A DNA stretch of 64,000 bases from a bacterium (GTDB lineage Bacteria > Zhuqueibacterota > Zhuqueibacteria > Residuimicrobiales > Oceaniaggregativiventaceae). Positions 51,712 to 60,337 of this stretch are shown piece by piece. The DNA lies in contig JAKQNP010000046.1 of assembly GCA_029565675.1 (NCBI GenBank), positions 43,595 through 107,594 of the forward strand. Reading direction: 5' to 3'. The translations under genes and the position numbers were made by a program. The notes under the pieces were generated by a model that was not told where the DNA came from, made no database searches, and saw nothing but the letters and a program-made list of their open reading frames with translations. Position 1 is the first letter of the stretch, and each line of letters begins with the position of its first letter.

Positions 51712-51785
51712 TAGCGGCGCAGGGATTCGAACCCCGGACACGTGGATTATGATTCCACTGCTCTAACCAGCTGAGCTACGCCGCC
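51712..51785 (-). tRNA. tRNA-Met (anticodon CAT), elongator type
   Basis: A complete cloverleaf: acceptor GGCGGCG/CGCCGCT, D arm GCTC/GAGC, anticodon stem GTGGA/TCCAC with loop ATCATAA (anticodon CAT), T arm with GGTTCGAATCC. The 1-72 pair and 'AGCTGGTTA' D loop fit elongator tRNA-Met rather than the initiator. Isoleucine tRNA with modified CAT cannot be wholly excluded. The 3' end reads ACC then G, so the full CCA is not encoded. Confidence 0.93.
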
Positions 51786-51837
51786 CAAAAGTAGTCATAT
51801 AATGTAAAATAAATTAGAGCAAGTTGCAAGAAAAAAA

Positions 51838-52476
51838 TTAGCGTTTGCTGCTCTCGATCAGCGTGCGCAGCGGCTCCAGGCTGATGGACGACCAGGTCTC
51901 CACAGAGAGCTGTGGATCGGCACAGATCTCTTCCAGCTCAGCAAGCGACTTGAAGCCACCCCACGACATTTCACGGTCATTGGGCCGCACCTGCTCATCA
52001 TCGGTCCACAACAAGAACAGCACTCCAAAGTGCACCTGTCCTACCGTGTTCTCATCATCGTTGATGTAACCAACCACTTGTGGCTGCTCAAATCCGGCGA
52101 TATGGATTTCTTCCTGCACTTCGCGCAGCATGCTGGACTGAATGGGATCTTTTCCCCCTGCATCGATCTGGTCAATATGACCGCCGATCCCCCAGGACCA
52201 CTTGCCCATCAGCCTTTTTTCACTGTAATCGCCTTGTTTGCTCGACCGCTGGTAGGCAAAGATTTTTCTGCTTGCCCGATGCGCGATCAAACAATAAGCG
52301 ATCGGTTGTTTGAGATCCGGTCTATTTTCTGCTTCGCCGCGCACATGGTAGCGGTAATGCTCGCGAATGCGGCTGTAATAATCGACACCATCTGCCGGGG
52401 CAAATCCTTGAAAAGAGTCGGAGCAAAACAGCTTTTCCCGTTCAACCACCATTATTTTTTTTTGCATTTTATTCAC
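51838..52476 (-). CDS. NUDIX hydrolase-family protein
   Basis: A 212-residue cytoplasmic protein. The NUDIX box is at 'GIGGHIDQIDAGGKDP' followed by 'LREVQEEIHI' (~97-125), giving the REVQEE metal ligands. It resembles the larger 'phosphoesterase' NUDIX group that begins with a 'VVEREKLF...FQGF' region. The start is GTG 52476, eight bases behind GAGG. The ATG three codons later has no ribosome site. Substrate unknown, probably a nucleoside diphosphate derivative. It sits between the pgi gene and the tRNA, transcribed in the same direction. Confidence 0.9.
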   Translation of the reverse strand: MNKMQKKIMVVEREKLFCSDSFQGFAPADGVDYYSRIREHYRYHVRGEAENRPDLKQPIAYCLIAHRASRKIFAYQRSSKQGDYSEKRLMGKWSWGIGGHIDQIDAGGKDPIQSSMLREVQEEIHIAGFEQPQVVGYINDDENTVGQVHFGVLFLLWTDDEQVRPNDREMSWGGFKSLAELEEICADPQLSVETWSSISLEPLRTLIESSKR

Positions 52477-52536
52477 AAAAGGTCCTCGGTTTGCCAGTTC
52501 AATCGGTCAAAATCATCAGCTCTCCACATGCGCACC

Positions 52537-53841
52537 TTATTTCTGGTTGAGCAACTTTTTCATGTTGTTCTTGTAGGTTGTCACTCCGGGTTGATCGAAC
52601 GGATTGACGCCGAGCATCAGGGCGCTGATTGCCACCGCATATTCAAAAAAGTAAAACAGCTGTCCGAGCGCGTATTCACTCCGCTCTTGCAAACGCAGGA
52701 TCACCACGGGAACATCGCCATCGCTGTGCGCCTTTGCCGTACCTTGAAAAGCCGCTTCGTTGATCTCTTGCAGTGTTTTGCCTGCCAGATCGTTCAAGTG
52801 ATCGCTGTTGTCGGTCGATTCGGGTATGGCGATCGACCTGCGCGTCTTTTCCAGCCACAAGATGGTCTCGAACAGCGTCCGGCTGCCATCCTGGATATAT
52901 TGGCCGAGCGAATGGAGGTCGGTGGTGAAATCGACGGATGCGGGAAACAGTCCCTTACCGTCTTTACCTTCGCTTTCGCCGAACAGTTGTTTCCACCACT
53001 CCATAACCGAATGAAGCGCTGGATGAAAAGCGGCCATCAATTCGATGCGCTTGCCGCTTTCGTAGAACAGGGTTCGCAAAGCTGCATAGAGCAGGGCATG
53101 ATTGCTTTCCATGTCCTGTGAGGCGCGGCAAATTTTCGCCATATCGCGCGCCCCCTCCAGCAGAGCATCGATCTTGAGCCCGGCAACCGCGATCGGCAGG
53201 AGCCCGACGGAAGTCAGCACGGAGAATCTGCCGCCCACATTCGGCGGGATATGAAAAGTTGTCCATTTTTCATTTTTCGCCATCTCGCAAAGCAGACCAG
53301 AGTCCGGGTCGGTGGTGGCGATGATGCGATTCTGCATCGTTGCGGAATCGAGAACGCGGCTGAGGCGATCGCGCAAGAGACGAAAAGCAACCGCCGGCTC
53401 AAGGGTGCCGCCGGATTTGGAGATCACATTGATGAAAACTTTGTGCGGATCGAACTGTTCGAGGATGTCGGCGGCATAATCGCTGTCCAGATTGTGGCCA
53501 AAGTAGAGAATGCGCGGTTTGGTGACACTCAATGCCGGCGTCAGAAAGTCGATGGCCGCACGCGTTCCCAAATAGCTGCCGCCGATGCCGACCACGATCA
53601 ACGCATCGGCCTCTTCGCGGATCGTCTTGGCAGTTTTTTGCAACCGTGCCAGTTCCTGGACATCCGGATGCAACGGAAGGTCGCGCCAACCGAGAAACTC
53701 GCTGCCCGGACAAGTGCCCTCTGCAAGCTGGCGTTGTGCTTGCGCCAGGCGCGGTTGCAGCGAAGCCAATTTTTTCGGTTCCACCACTTCGCGGAGGAAT
53801 GCATTATCGATGTGAATCATGCGCGTGCCCATAGTTTTCAC
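52537..53841 (-). CDS. pgi: Glucose-6-phosphate isomerase
   Basis: A 434-residue enzyme, matching the short bacterial form (~430-450). SIS folds and signatures: 'VVGIGGSYLGTRAAIDFL' (substrate phosphate loop), 'VISKSGGTLEPAVAFRLL', 'GGRFSVLTSVGLLPIAVAG' and the C-terminal active-site region 'GVNPFDQPGVTTYKNNMKKL' with the catalytic Lys. It interconverts glucose-6-P and fructose-6-P in glycolysis. The longest frame starts with GTG 53841, overlapping the transporter stop (GTGA). ATG 53832 behind GAGTGA is an equally likely start. Co-translation with CstA is indicated. Confidence 0.96.
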   Translation of the reverse strand: MKTMGTRMIHIDNAFLREVVEPKKLASLQPRLAQAQRQLAEGTCPGSEFLGWRDLPLHPDVQELARLQKTAKTIREEADALIVVGIGGSYLGTRAAIDFLTPALSVTKPRILYFGHNLDSDYAADILEQFDPHKVFINVISKSGGTLEPAVAFRLLRDRLSRVLDSATMQNRIIATTDPDSGLLCEMAKNEKWTTFHIPPNVGGRFSVLTSVGLLPIAVAGLKIDALLEGARDMAKICRASQDMESNHALLYAALRTLFYESGKRIELMAAFHPALHSVMEWWKQLFGESEGKDGKGLFPASVDFTTDLHSLGQYIQDGSRTLFETILWLEKTRRSIAIPESTDNSDHLNDLAGKTLQEINEAAFQGTAKAHSDGDVPVVILRLQERSEYALGQLFYFFEYAVAISALMLGVNPFDQPGVTTYKNNMKKLLNQK

Positions 53842-55649
53842 TCAGATTGGTGCTGATTTGCCGTCGATGGCGCCGGTTCTTGTCGGCGACCGAAAACTTT
53901 GCGGCTGCCCTGAATTGCGAGCAAAACAGCGACGACCACCAGAAAGATGCCGAGAATCGTCAACAGGTAATTGCCCTTTGCCATATTCTGCCGGATCAAG
54001 GTGATCAGCGCAGTCAAGGTGACCAGGTACATGAACACCATCGGAATCTTGACAAACCAGGCCGGCTTTTTCAGGCAAGTCAACCAGGCAGAAACCGCCA
54101 AAAGCGCCAAAGAGGCCAGCAATTGGTTGGCTGAACCAAAAATTGGCCAGATCGCCTGCGAAGAGCCGGAAAAAATCAGGAAGGCGCTGATCAGCACGGT
54201 AAACGCAGTGCCGATAAAACGATTGGTGGTCAACAGAGATTTTTGGGCCGATTCCTTCTTGTCGAAGAATTCCTGGAACGCAAAGCGCGCCAGACGGGTG
54301 CAGGTATCGAGTGAAGTCAGCGCAAAGGCTGAAACTGCCAACCCGGAGAAGGTGATTGCGGCAGCCGGCGAGATGTTGAGCAGCGGGATTTTGGCCATAA
54401 AGGACCCCACGCCTTCAGAAAAGATCTGCACGATTTGACCTGCAGAATAGAGAGCGATCAAGCGATCGTGGACGATTGCGCCGGCCGCCAGCAATGCCAG
54501 AATGGCAAGCACGGATTCGATCAACATACCGCCGTAACCCACAGGCTTGGCATCTGTTTCGCGATTGATTTGTTTGGACGTGGTGCCCGAGGCGACCATG
54601 GAGTGAAAACCCGAAATGGCGCCACACGCCACAGTGACGAATAAAACCGGAAAGAGCATGCCGAGATCGGTATGGAATTGGGTGAAATGCGGCAGATTCA
54701 TGGCCGGTCTGGCAAAAAAGATTCCGATCACCCCGCCCAGCAGCAAGGCGTAGAGCAGAAAAGAATTGAGATAGTCGCGCGGTTGCAGCAACACCCAAAC
54801 CGGTGCGGTAGCCGCGATAAAAATATAGATCAACAAAATGACAACCCAAAAGTTATAGGTCTTTTTTGCCGCCAGTTTGACCCATTCGGCATCGCTGCTC
54901 AAATTTTTGCTGTTGAGCAAATTGGCCACCGCAGTCGGGTTTGTGCTGTCCGGCAGATCATCTGACTCTGTACTTTGCTCGATCTGCTGCCGAGTGCTTT
55001 CCGGTGTAAAGAATTGGTAGACGGTCAACGGATATTGGGTGCCGATATGGATCGACAAAAAGAGCAAAATGACCCCGACCATCGTTGTGGGTGCCAGGGG
55101 CAATTTAAGGCGATAGATCGCCAGCCCAAACAAGATCGCCAGGGCGATAAAGAGAAGGGAGGAGGTGGCGACAGCCGGGACGTCGACAAAGGTTTTGGCG
55201 ACGATACCGCAAAACACGGCGATGACGAGTATCATGGTCAGGTAGGCAAAGATGAGAAAGAGGATTTTTCCCCGATGTCCCAGGTAATCCTCGATGATCT
55301 GTCCGATTGTTCGACCGGAATGGCGTATTGAGGCGATGATCGATCCCATATCATGTACACCACCGATGAAAATTCCGCCGATAACAATCCATAGGTAAAC
55401 GGGCAGCCAGCCAAAGATGGTCGCAAAGATTGGACCGAGGATCGGTCCAGCTCCGGCTATGGAAGCGAAATGATGGCCGAGCAGAATGGGCATCTTGGTC
55501 GGCACATAATCCACTCCATCATTCAGGGTGTTGGCCGGAGTGGCTCGATTGCGGTCGATATTGAAGCGGCGCTGCAAAAAGGCACCGTAAATGAGATAGG
55601 CGACAATGAACAAGACGATTGCGATGAGAATCAAAGCCACGGGACTCAT
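53838..55649 (-). CDS. cstA: CstA-family carbon-starvation/pyruvate-peptide transporter
   Basis: A protein of 603 residues with ~16 membrane segments. ATG 55649 follows GGAGGAA. A longer TTG start is unlikely. Family hallmarks are 'DGVDYVPTKMPILLGHHFA' and 'SIAGAGPILGPIFATIFGWL' near the N-terminus, 'IGGVHDMGSIIASIRHSGR', 'VACGAISGFHSMVASGTTSK' in the middle and 'TSLDTCTRLARFAFQE' later. CstA/BtsT proteins import pyruvate or peptides during nutrient stress. It is co-translated with pgi, an unusual pairing that suggests a shared role in switching central carbon flow. Confidence 0.95.
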   Translation of the reverse strand: MSPVALILIAIVLFIVAYLIYGAFLQRRFNIDRNRATPANTLNDGVDYVPTKMPILLGHHFASIAGAGPILGPIFATIFGWLPVYLWIVIGGIFIGGVHDMGSIIASIRHSGRTIGQIIEDYLGHRGKILFLIFAYLTMILVIAVFCGIVAKTFVDVPAVATSSLLFIALAILFGLAIYRLKLPLAPTTMVGVILLFLSIHIGTQYPLTVYQFFTPESTRQQIEQSTESDDLPDSTNPTAVANLLNSKNLSSDAEWVKLAAKKTYNFWVVILLIYIFIAATAPVWVLLQPRDYLNSFLLYALLLGGVIGIFFARPAMNLPHFTQFHTDLGMLFPVLFVTVACGAISGFHSMVASGTTSKQINRETDAKPVGYGGMLIESVLAILALLAAGAIVHDRLIALYSAGQIVQIFSEGVGSFMAKIPLLNISPAAAITFSGLAVSAFALTSLDTCTRLARFAFQEFFDKKESAQKSLLTTNRFIGTAFTVLISAFLIFSGSSQAIWPIFGSANQLLASLALLAVSAWLTCLKKPAWFVKIPMVFMYLVTLTALITLIRQNMAKGNYLLTILGIFLVVVAVLLAIQGSRKVFGRRQEPAPSTANQHQSE

Positions 55650-55880
55650 TGCGTTCCTCCACAAATTCAGGATATGGGGTGGTCAGGTCTGCACTGCATA
55701 TCGAAGAAAACCTTTCAAACAATCGCAGAGTTGAGCAAAGTTAGCATTTTTATGCAAAGAAGCAAAAAATAATTGTGCAAAAGATGGGGGAGACGCGAAA
55801 ATGGGGGGAATCGCTTATGGATATTCGCAGAAATCGGTGCCGTTCCGATCACGGCTAGGCAGGGGAAGGTTGGGCAGCAA

Positions 55881-56348
55881 TCAGCGCAGCAATTTCGCGA
55901 GAATGATCCCGAGCACCAGCCACAGTGGAATCGAAACCAACAGTGCCCAGTTCAATCCGCGCAGAAGCGGAAGAACTTTGAGATGCTCGACCCGTTCGAT
56001 GCCGCGTTCGATGCGCAGTTTGAGCTCATCCAGATTGACCGGTTTGACCAGATAGTCATAGGCTCCGGCGCGCATGGCGTTGATGGCTGAATCCAGGGAT
56101 GGATAGCCGGTCAGAAAGATCACCATCGACTTTTTGTCGATTTCCTGAATCTTGCTCAACAGCTCCAGTCCATCCATCTCGGGCATCTTGATGTCGCTGA
56201 TGACAAAGTCGATCGGGCGCGATTTGTAGATTTTTAAACCTTCGATACCGTTGCGGGCGATGAATGTGGTGTGACCCCAACGCTGCAAGACATCAGGAAG
56301 TGTCTCGAGAATGTCTTCCTCGTCATCGACGACAAGAATGTGAGCCAT
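55881..56348 (-). CDS. Response-regulator receiver protein with C-terminal membrane anchor
   Basis: A 155-residue protein. Residues 1-~120 form a complete receiver domain with acidic pair 'VVDDEEDIL', phospho-acceptor Asp in 'FVISDIKMPEMDG', Thr in 'VIFLTGY' and Lys in 'YLVKPVN'. There is no DNA-binding or enzymatic output. The last ~25 residues are instead a membrane segment ('LLVSIPLWLVLGIILAKLL'), so the receiver is tethered to the inner membrane, facing the cytoplasm. AAAGGA precedes the ATG by six bases. Its kinase is not encoded nearby. It lies downstream of the AgmX-like gene. Confidence 0.9.
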   Translation of the reverse strand: MAHILVVDDEEDILETLPDVLQRWGHTTFIARNGIEGLKIYKSRPIDFVISDIKMPEMDGLELLSKIQEIDKKSMVIFLTGYPSLDSAINAMRAGAYDYLVKPVNLDELKLRIERGIERVEHLKVLPLLRGLNWALLVSIPLWLVLGIILAKLLR

Positions 56349-56587
56349 ACTAAATCCTTTATCTTTTGGATTTGTTCATCTAGCACGCACAGATCGTCGA
56401 TCAAACCTTTAACCACAGGAATCGGTCTTTTGATGGCGGCAGTCACTTCGCCGACCTGCCTGCCATGCCGTTGAAGGTCGGCAATTTGAGAAAACGACTG
56501 GTTCTGCTTGCGATAGCCGCCAGGCGGCAATCCGGCCGCTCGGATGCTCAAGGCCCGCGCGATCAGCAGTGCAATTGGCTCATTCAC
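56234..56587 (-). other. Possible small gene between the AgmX-like and receiver genes
   Basis: A 117-codon frame starting GTG 56587 overlaps the end of the AgmX-like gene (GTGAATGA) and runs 115 bp into the receiver gene. The central part ('SQIADLQRHGRQVGEVTAAI' then 'PVVKGLIDDLCVLDEQIQKI') looks like a genuine helix-turn-helix-like peptide. The portion inside the receiver gene does not. Either a short gene with a frameshift before its true stop, a decayed gene, or chance. The 231-bp gap it fills has no other content. Confidence 0.3.
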
Positions 56588-57254
56588 CGAACACGAAATC
56601 TTGACGGTAGACCTGAATAATCGGCTGCTCTATGGCTCCAAAATCTTGCCACTGCTTGACGGCAAGACAGAGTTGCCTGAGAAATACCGAGTCGCTGACA
56701 GTCGATTGCACGATTTCGACATCCTGTACACTTCCGACCGGGTCGACCAGAATGCGCATCGAAACTGTGCCATTCAAAGCGGGATTCAGTTTCAGAACTC
56801 TGTGGTAAATCGTGCTGATATCCTGGCTGTGGTTGCGGATGACCTGTGAAACATCGGCCGTGCTTCGCTGTGCGGGTACACCGTTCTTCTGGTTCTCAGG
56901 GGTCGATGTTCTTTTTTGCAGTCGATCCAGCTCAGCCAACCACGACGGCATCTCTGTCCGTTTCGCCTCGTTCGCTGCGGTCGCCGGGCAGCGGAGTGAA
57001 TGCACCTGCTTCTCAGAGCTGTCGCTCTCGTCGCCTGATGAGGTGCCGGCGATCGCCCAGCTGACCCTTTGGATAGGATTTTCTACAGTTGTATCTGTTT
57101 CAGCAATCTTTGATGAGCAGTTTTGCTGCTGGCATTTCTGGTCTGTGGTATTTGGCGATGATTTCTCGTCAGCAAACAGTCGGTTGGTTAAAAACAGGAT
57201 GCCGACCACCAAAACCCATACACCAACCCCTTTGCATCCTGGTCGCATTGCCAT
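56580..57254 (-). CDS. Exported AgmX/PglI C-terminal-domain (TonB-like) protein
   Basis: A 224-residue protein. N-terminal hydrophobic signal or anchor ('GVWVLVVGILFLTNRLFA'), then a low-complexity polar linker (~30-140). The C-terminal ~85 residues match the AgmX/PglI domain: 'VIRNHSQDISTIYHRVLKLN', 'LNGTVSMRILVDPVGSVQDV' and 'QLCLAVKQWQDFG'. This TonB-like fold occurs in gliding-motility and envelope-complex proteins. GGAGGGAA precedes the ATG. Function here unknown. A periplasm-spanning energy-coupling or structural role is possible. It is divergent from the URO-D-family gene. Confidence 0.85.
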   Translation of the reverse strand: MAMRPGCKGVGVWVLVVGILFLTNRLFADEKSSPNTTDQKCQQQNCSSKIAETDTTVENPIQRVSWAIAGTSSGDESDSSEKQVHSLRCPATAANEAKRTEMPSWLAELDRLQKRTSTPENQKNGVPAQRSTADVSQVIRNHSQDISTIYHRVLKLNPALNGTVSMRILVDPVGSVQDVEIVQSTVSDSVFLRQLCLAVKQWQDFGAIEQPIIQVYRQDFVFGE

Positions 57255-57503
57255 TTCCCTCCATCATCCCCCCATCACATCTCTGCGCTTAAGATCCCGA
57301 GTTGTGCCCGCGAATCAGGTTGCAATTAAATTATTGCTTTGTTGGCAAAAAAACAAGGCAATTTTTTAAAAAATACATTGCCGCGAATTGATGCGAGAGC
57401 TTGTATCACACAATCGTTGCTTTTTGCTCTTTTTTTACTTAACCTTTCTCGGCTGCTGTTCGCCAAACACAATCGAGTCATCTGTCCCAATGGAGAGAAA
57501 CGC

Positions 57504-58550
57504 ATGAGCCGCCGGATTGCCCTTGATTGCATCCATTTAAAGCATACCCCTCGATGGGCGCATACCCAATACAGCCTTGAATATCATCGACAATTTCTTG
57601 CCGAGACTGCTGGAATACCGACCGGAGATGAACATCTCCTGTCCCGTGCCATGGACGATTTGCAGATCGATCTGCTTTGGCACACCAACGATGGTTTGAT
57701 CGACTGGACGGCGGCAGGCCGAACCACCAATATGGGACATGCAGCCTATGCGGCCGATGGCAGCGACCAGCTCTCTTCATTAAAAAGTCCGTTCGATTCT
57801 GCAGCCGAGGTATATGCTTTCGATGCGGTGCGCGAATATGGCCTGCCTGATTTTCCCGAGCAGGTTCAGGCCTATGAACACTTGCTCAACCAGGCTCACA
57901 GCAATTATCCCGAGCAGTTGACGACTGGTGGCTATTACAAAACCCTGGTTTCCGGTGCTATCGCTGCGTTTGGATGGGAGGCTTTTCTCCTGGCCGGAAC
58001 AGATCCGCAGCGCCTCGCATCGGTTCTCGACACCTTTTTCCAACGCACGCTTTTTTTTATGCGAGCCTGGGCTGCGACTTCGGTAGACGTGGTCATCCAG
58101 CACGATGATTTTGTCTGGACAAGCGGACCCTTTTTGCACCCGGAATTCTATCGGCAAGAGATCATTCCGCGATATGCGGAATTGTGGAAACCGCTGCATG
58201 CAGCGGGCAAAAAAGTGCTTTTTTGTTCAGATGGCTGTTTTGTCGATTTTGCCTCTGATATTGTCGCTGCCGGTGCCGACGGCCTGATTTTTGAGCCTTG
58301 CAACGATTTTAACTGGATGGCCAGCGAGTTCGGCGGCACCACCTGTTTGGTGGGGAGCGCCATCGATTGTCGTGATCTTGCCGCCGGCGACTGGGCGAAA
58401 GTCGACTTTGACATCGCGAGAACCATGACCGCCTTGGCGAATGTGCGCGGTGCGGTTGTGGCGGTCGGCAACCACCTGCCGCCCGATCTCTCACCGCAGA
58501 CCATGCGAACTTTTTTTCAACGCCTTCTGCCGCAATTGGAACGCAAATAG
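57504..58550 (+). CDS. Uroporphyrinogen-decarboxylase (URO-D) family protein
   Basis: A protein of 348 residues from ATG 57504 behind GGAGAG. It has the URO-D/methyltransferase-type barrel pattern: 'RAMDDLQIDLLWHTNDGLID', 'GYYKTLVSGAIAAFGWEAFL', 'SVDVVIQHDDFVWTSGPFL', 'KVLFCSDGCFVDFASDIVAA' and 'AVVAVGNHLPPDLSPQTM'. The N-terminal Arg-rich signature of true HemE is absent, and these paralogues (MtaA/CmuA-like and others) often act in one-carbon or unknown metabolism. Function therefore unassigned. It is nine bases upstream of the next gene, so the two form an operon. Confidence 0.85.
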   Translation: MSRRIALDCIHLKHTPRWAHTQYSLEYHRQFLAETAGIPTGDEHLLSRAMDDLQIDLLWHTNDGLIDWTAAGRTTNMGHAAYAADGSDQLSSLKSPFDSAAEVYAFDAVREYGLPDFPEQVQAYEHLLNQAHSNYPEQLTTGGYYKTLVSGAIAAFGWEAFLLAGTDPQRLASVLDTFFQRTLFFMRAWAATSVDVVIQHDDFVWTSGPFLHPEFYRQEIIPRYAELWKPLHAAGKKVLFCSDGCFVDFASDIVAAGADGLIFEPCNDFNWMASEFGGTTCLVGSAIDCRDLAAGDWAKVDFDIARTMTALANVRGAVVAVGNHLPPDLSPQTMRTFFQRLLPQLERK

Positions 58551-58559
58551 AGCAGTGCA

Positions 58560-60104
58560 ATGATGCAACCCGGTTTTGCAACGCGTGGATTTTACCTTCA
58601 TCGCGGTTGGCAATATCGCTATCCCTTTGCCGTGCGATCGTGGAATGCTGAAGATTTTCACAATTTTTTCCTCTTGTTGCGCCTGCTGGCCTTTGATCGT
58701 GTGATGATTTGGCCAATGACGGAAATGGCGCCGCCGCCGTTGTCCGCTCAAGACGAACACGCCTTGCGAGATTTTTCGGCTGTCATCGACGATGCGCGTC
58801 TCTGTGGTTTGCGCTGCTGGTTGGTCTTTTGCCCCAATCTCACCAGCCATGCCGAAATCGGTCAACAACCCTTCCATGACCGGATATTCTATCCCTTCCT
58901 CCGCCGATTGCGCTTCGATCGCAGTGAAGACTCGGCGCTTCTGATTTCCCACCATGAACAGATTCTCCGCTGCTTGCCCAACGCCGACGGCTATGTCTAT
59001 ATCGATGGCGATCCTGGCGGCTATCCCGGCGCCAAACCCGACGACTATTTTTCTTTTTTGGCTGCCGCTCACGCGATTTTGCGCCAATGGCACTGCGGAC
59101 CCGAACCCGCCAGTCTGATTCCCTGGATTTGGGCAGGCTGGGGCAGCAATTGGGAAACCTTGCCTGCCTGGCACGATGATCTGCAGCGGTTTGTCGTGCC
59201 CTTTTTGCGCTATTTGCTCGAGCATCCGCCTGCTGAACCGTGGGAAATCTTGCCCGGCAGAAGCATTCGCGAAGGCTGGGCCAACGGACGCATCATTTTC
59301 GATTTGGTCGAAAAAGCCGGTTTGTTGGCTCGCTCTACATTGCTGACCTATGAAATCGTCGAATTTGAACCCACTCCGCCGGCGGTGGTGCTGCAGTTCG
59401 ACGACATCCGCAGAGTGTTGCGCCAGGAATATCGCTACCGTTCCCAGGTACGCGGAATCATGGCGAATGCGCAGCAACCCGTGATGGCGCTGCCCAACTT
59501 GTATTGTTGGGCTTTGTGCACTGCGGATCCTGTTTGGCTCGAGCGACGCGATGAAGAGATTCTCAGCCATTTTGCTTCTTTCCTGGGTGGCGATGCTCAG
59601 GTTCTGATTCCGGCCTGGTCTGTTGCCTCCCGGCAGGTCGTCGATTTGCCGGCTGATTTGCCCAGTCGCCTGCGAGATCTGCATCTCTCCGCCGAGCCGT
59701 CTCGATATTTGCCCGGGGGCAGTGAAAAGTATTTGCAAATTCTTGCCGAATTTGCGGCAGTGAGAATGGCCATTCTGCAAAAGACCAACGCCGCTGCGCG
59801 CAACCGCCGCGATTTTGCGAAAGGTGTCGTTGGAGCGATGCAAGCTTTGATCCGCTGGTGGATACAGCATGGCTATGTTTTTACCGGCGAAAAAGGAGAG
59901 GGATTTCGGCTCGAATATTGTCATGCCGTCCTGCTCTCTCCTCTGCAGCAATGGATCAAAAGTTGCCGCTGTTCTCTCGACCACACCACCCTGCAGGCGA
60001 TGGCTCGGGAATTGTCCGGACCTGCAGCCGATGCGGATCAAGTACTGCTTGTGCTCGAGGATCTTTTGGCGAACGGATATCAGCGCAAAAGTTCTTGCAT
60101 TTAG
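58560..60104 (+). CDS. Unrecognised protein, possible TIM-barrel glycosidase-like fold
   Basis: A 514-residue protein without signal peptide. The opening 'RGFYLHRGWQYRYPFAVRSW' with 'LLLRLLAFDRVMIWPMTEM' resembles the first strand and helix of (beta/alpha)8 hydrolases of the GH20/GH84-like sort. Later 'GYVYIDGDPGGYPG' and 'LIPWIWAGWGSNWE' look like barrel strands ending in acidic and aromatic residues. I cannot assign a family. A 539-codon frame on the opposite strand is judged a shadow because it overlaps the URO-D gene and lacks protein-like patterns. Paired with the URO-D-family gene, so the two probably act on one pathway. The ribosome site is weak. Confidence 0.75.
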   Translation: MMQPGFATRGFYLHRGWQYRYPFAVRSWNAEDFHNFFLLLRLLAFDRVMIWPMTEMAPPPLSAQDEHALRDFSAVIDDARLCGLRCWLVFCPNLTSHAEIGQQPFHDRIFYPFLRRLRFDRSEDSALLISHHEQILRCLPNADGYVYIDGDPGGYPGAKPDDYFSFLAAAHAILRQWHCGPEPASLIPWIWAGWGSNWETLPAWHDDLQRFVVPFLRYLLEHPPAEPWEILPGRSIREGWANGRIIFDLVEKAGLLARSTLLTYEIVEFEPTPPAVVLQFDDIRRVLRQEYRYRSQVRGIMANAQQPVMALPNLYCWALCTADPVWLERRDEEILSHFASFLGGDAQVLIPAWSVASRQVVDLPADLPSRLRDLHLSAEPSRYLPGGSEKYLQILAEFAAVRMAILQKTNAAARNRRDFAKGVVGAMQALIRWWIQHGYVFTGEKGEGFRLEYCHAVLLSPLQQWIKSCRCSLDHTTLQAMARELSGPAADADQVLLVLEDLLANGYQRKSSCI

Positions 60105-60275
60105 CGGCAATCTTCGTTAATATTAATCTTTGAATGGATCGATGCGGAAAACCTGACCTTGGAATCGGAAATCGATCCCTCGCAAACGGTCGACAGTGTC
60201 AAGACGCCGTTTGCACGCTACATCGAACGTCAAATCGATCGGGTGGATGATCGCTATCCCAGAGGTGGTTGTTAA
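60105..60275 (+). pseudogene. In-frame 56-codon extension beyond the stop of 58560-60104
   Basis: After TAG 60102-60104 the same reading frame stays open for 56 codons to TAA 60273-60275. It reads as plausible protein ('IDAENLTLESEIDPSQTVDS', 'TPFARYIERQIDRVDDRY'). No ATG opens it. It could be the remnant 3' end of a deleted gene, a former C-terminus cut off by a nonsense mutation, or chance. Confidence 0.3.
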
Positions 60276-60337
60276 TCCCAGGCAGGCTGTATGGTTTGCC
60301 TTGTGACGGTTTATCTAATATCTGACGGCCAGTGGCT

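Noticed and set aside
58491..60110. A 539-codon minus-strand frame, longer than the plus-strand gene it opposes
   Set aside because: It overlaps the end of the URO-D-family gene. Its translation lacks domain-like patterns, while the plus-strand frame has coherent barrel-like motifs and operon spacing.
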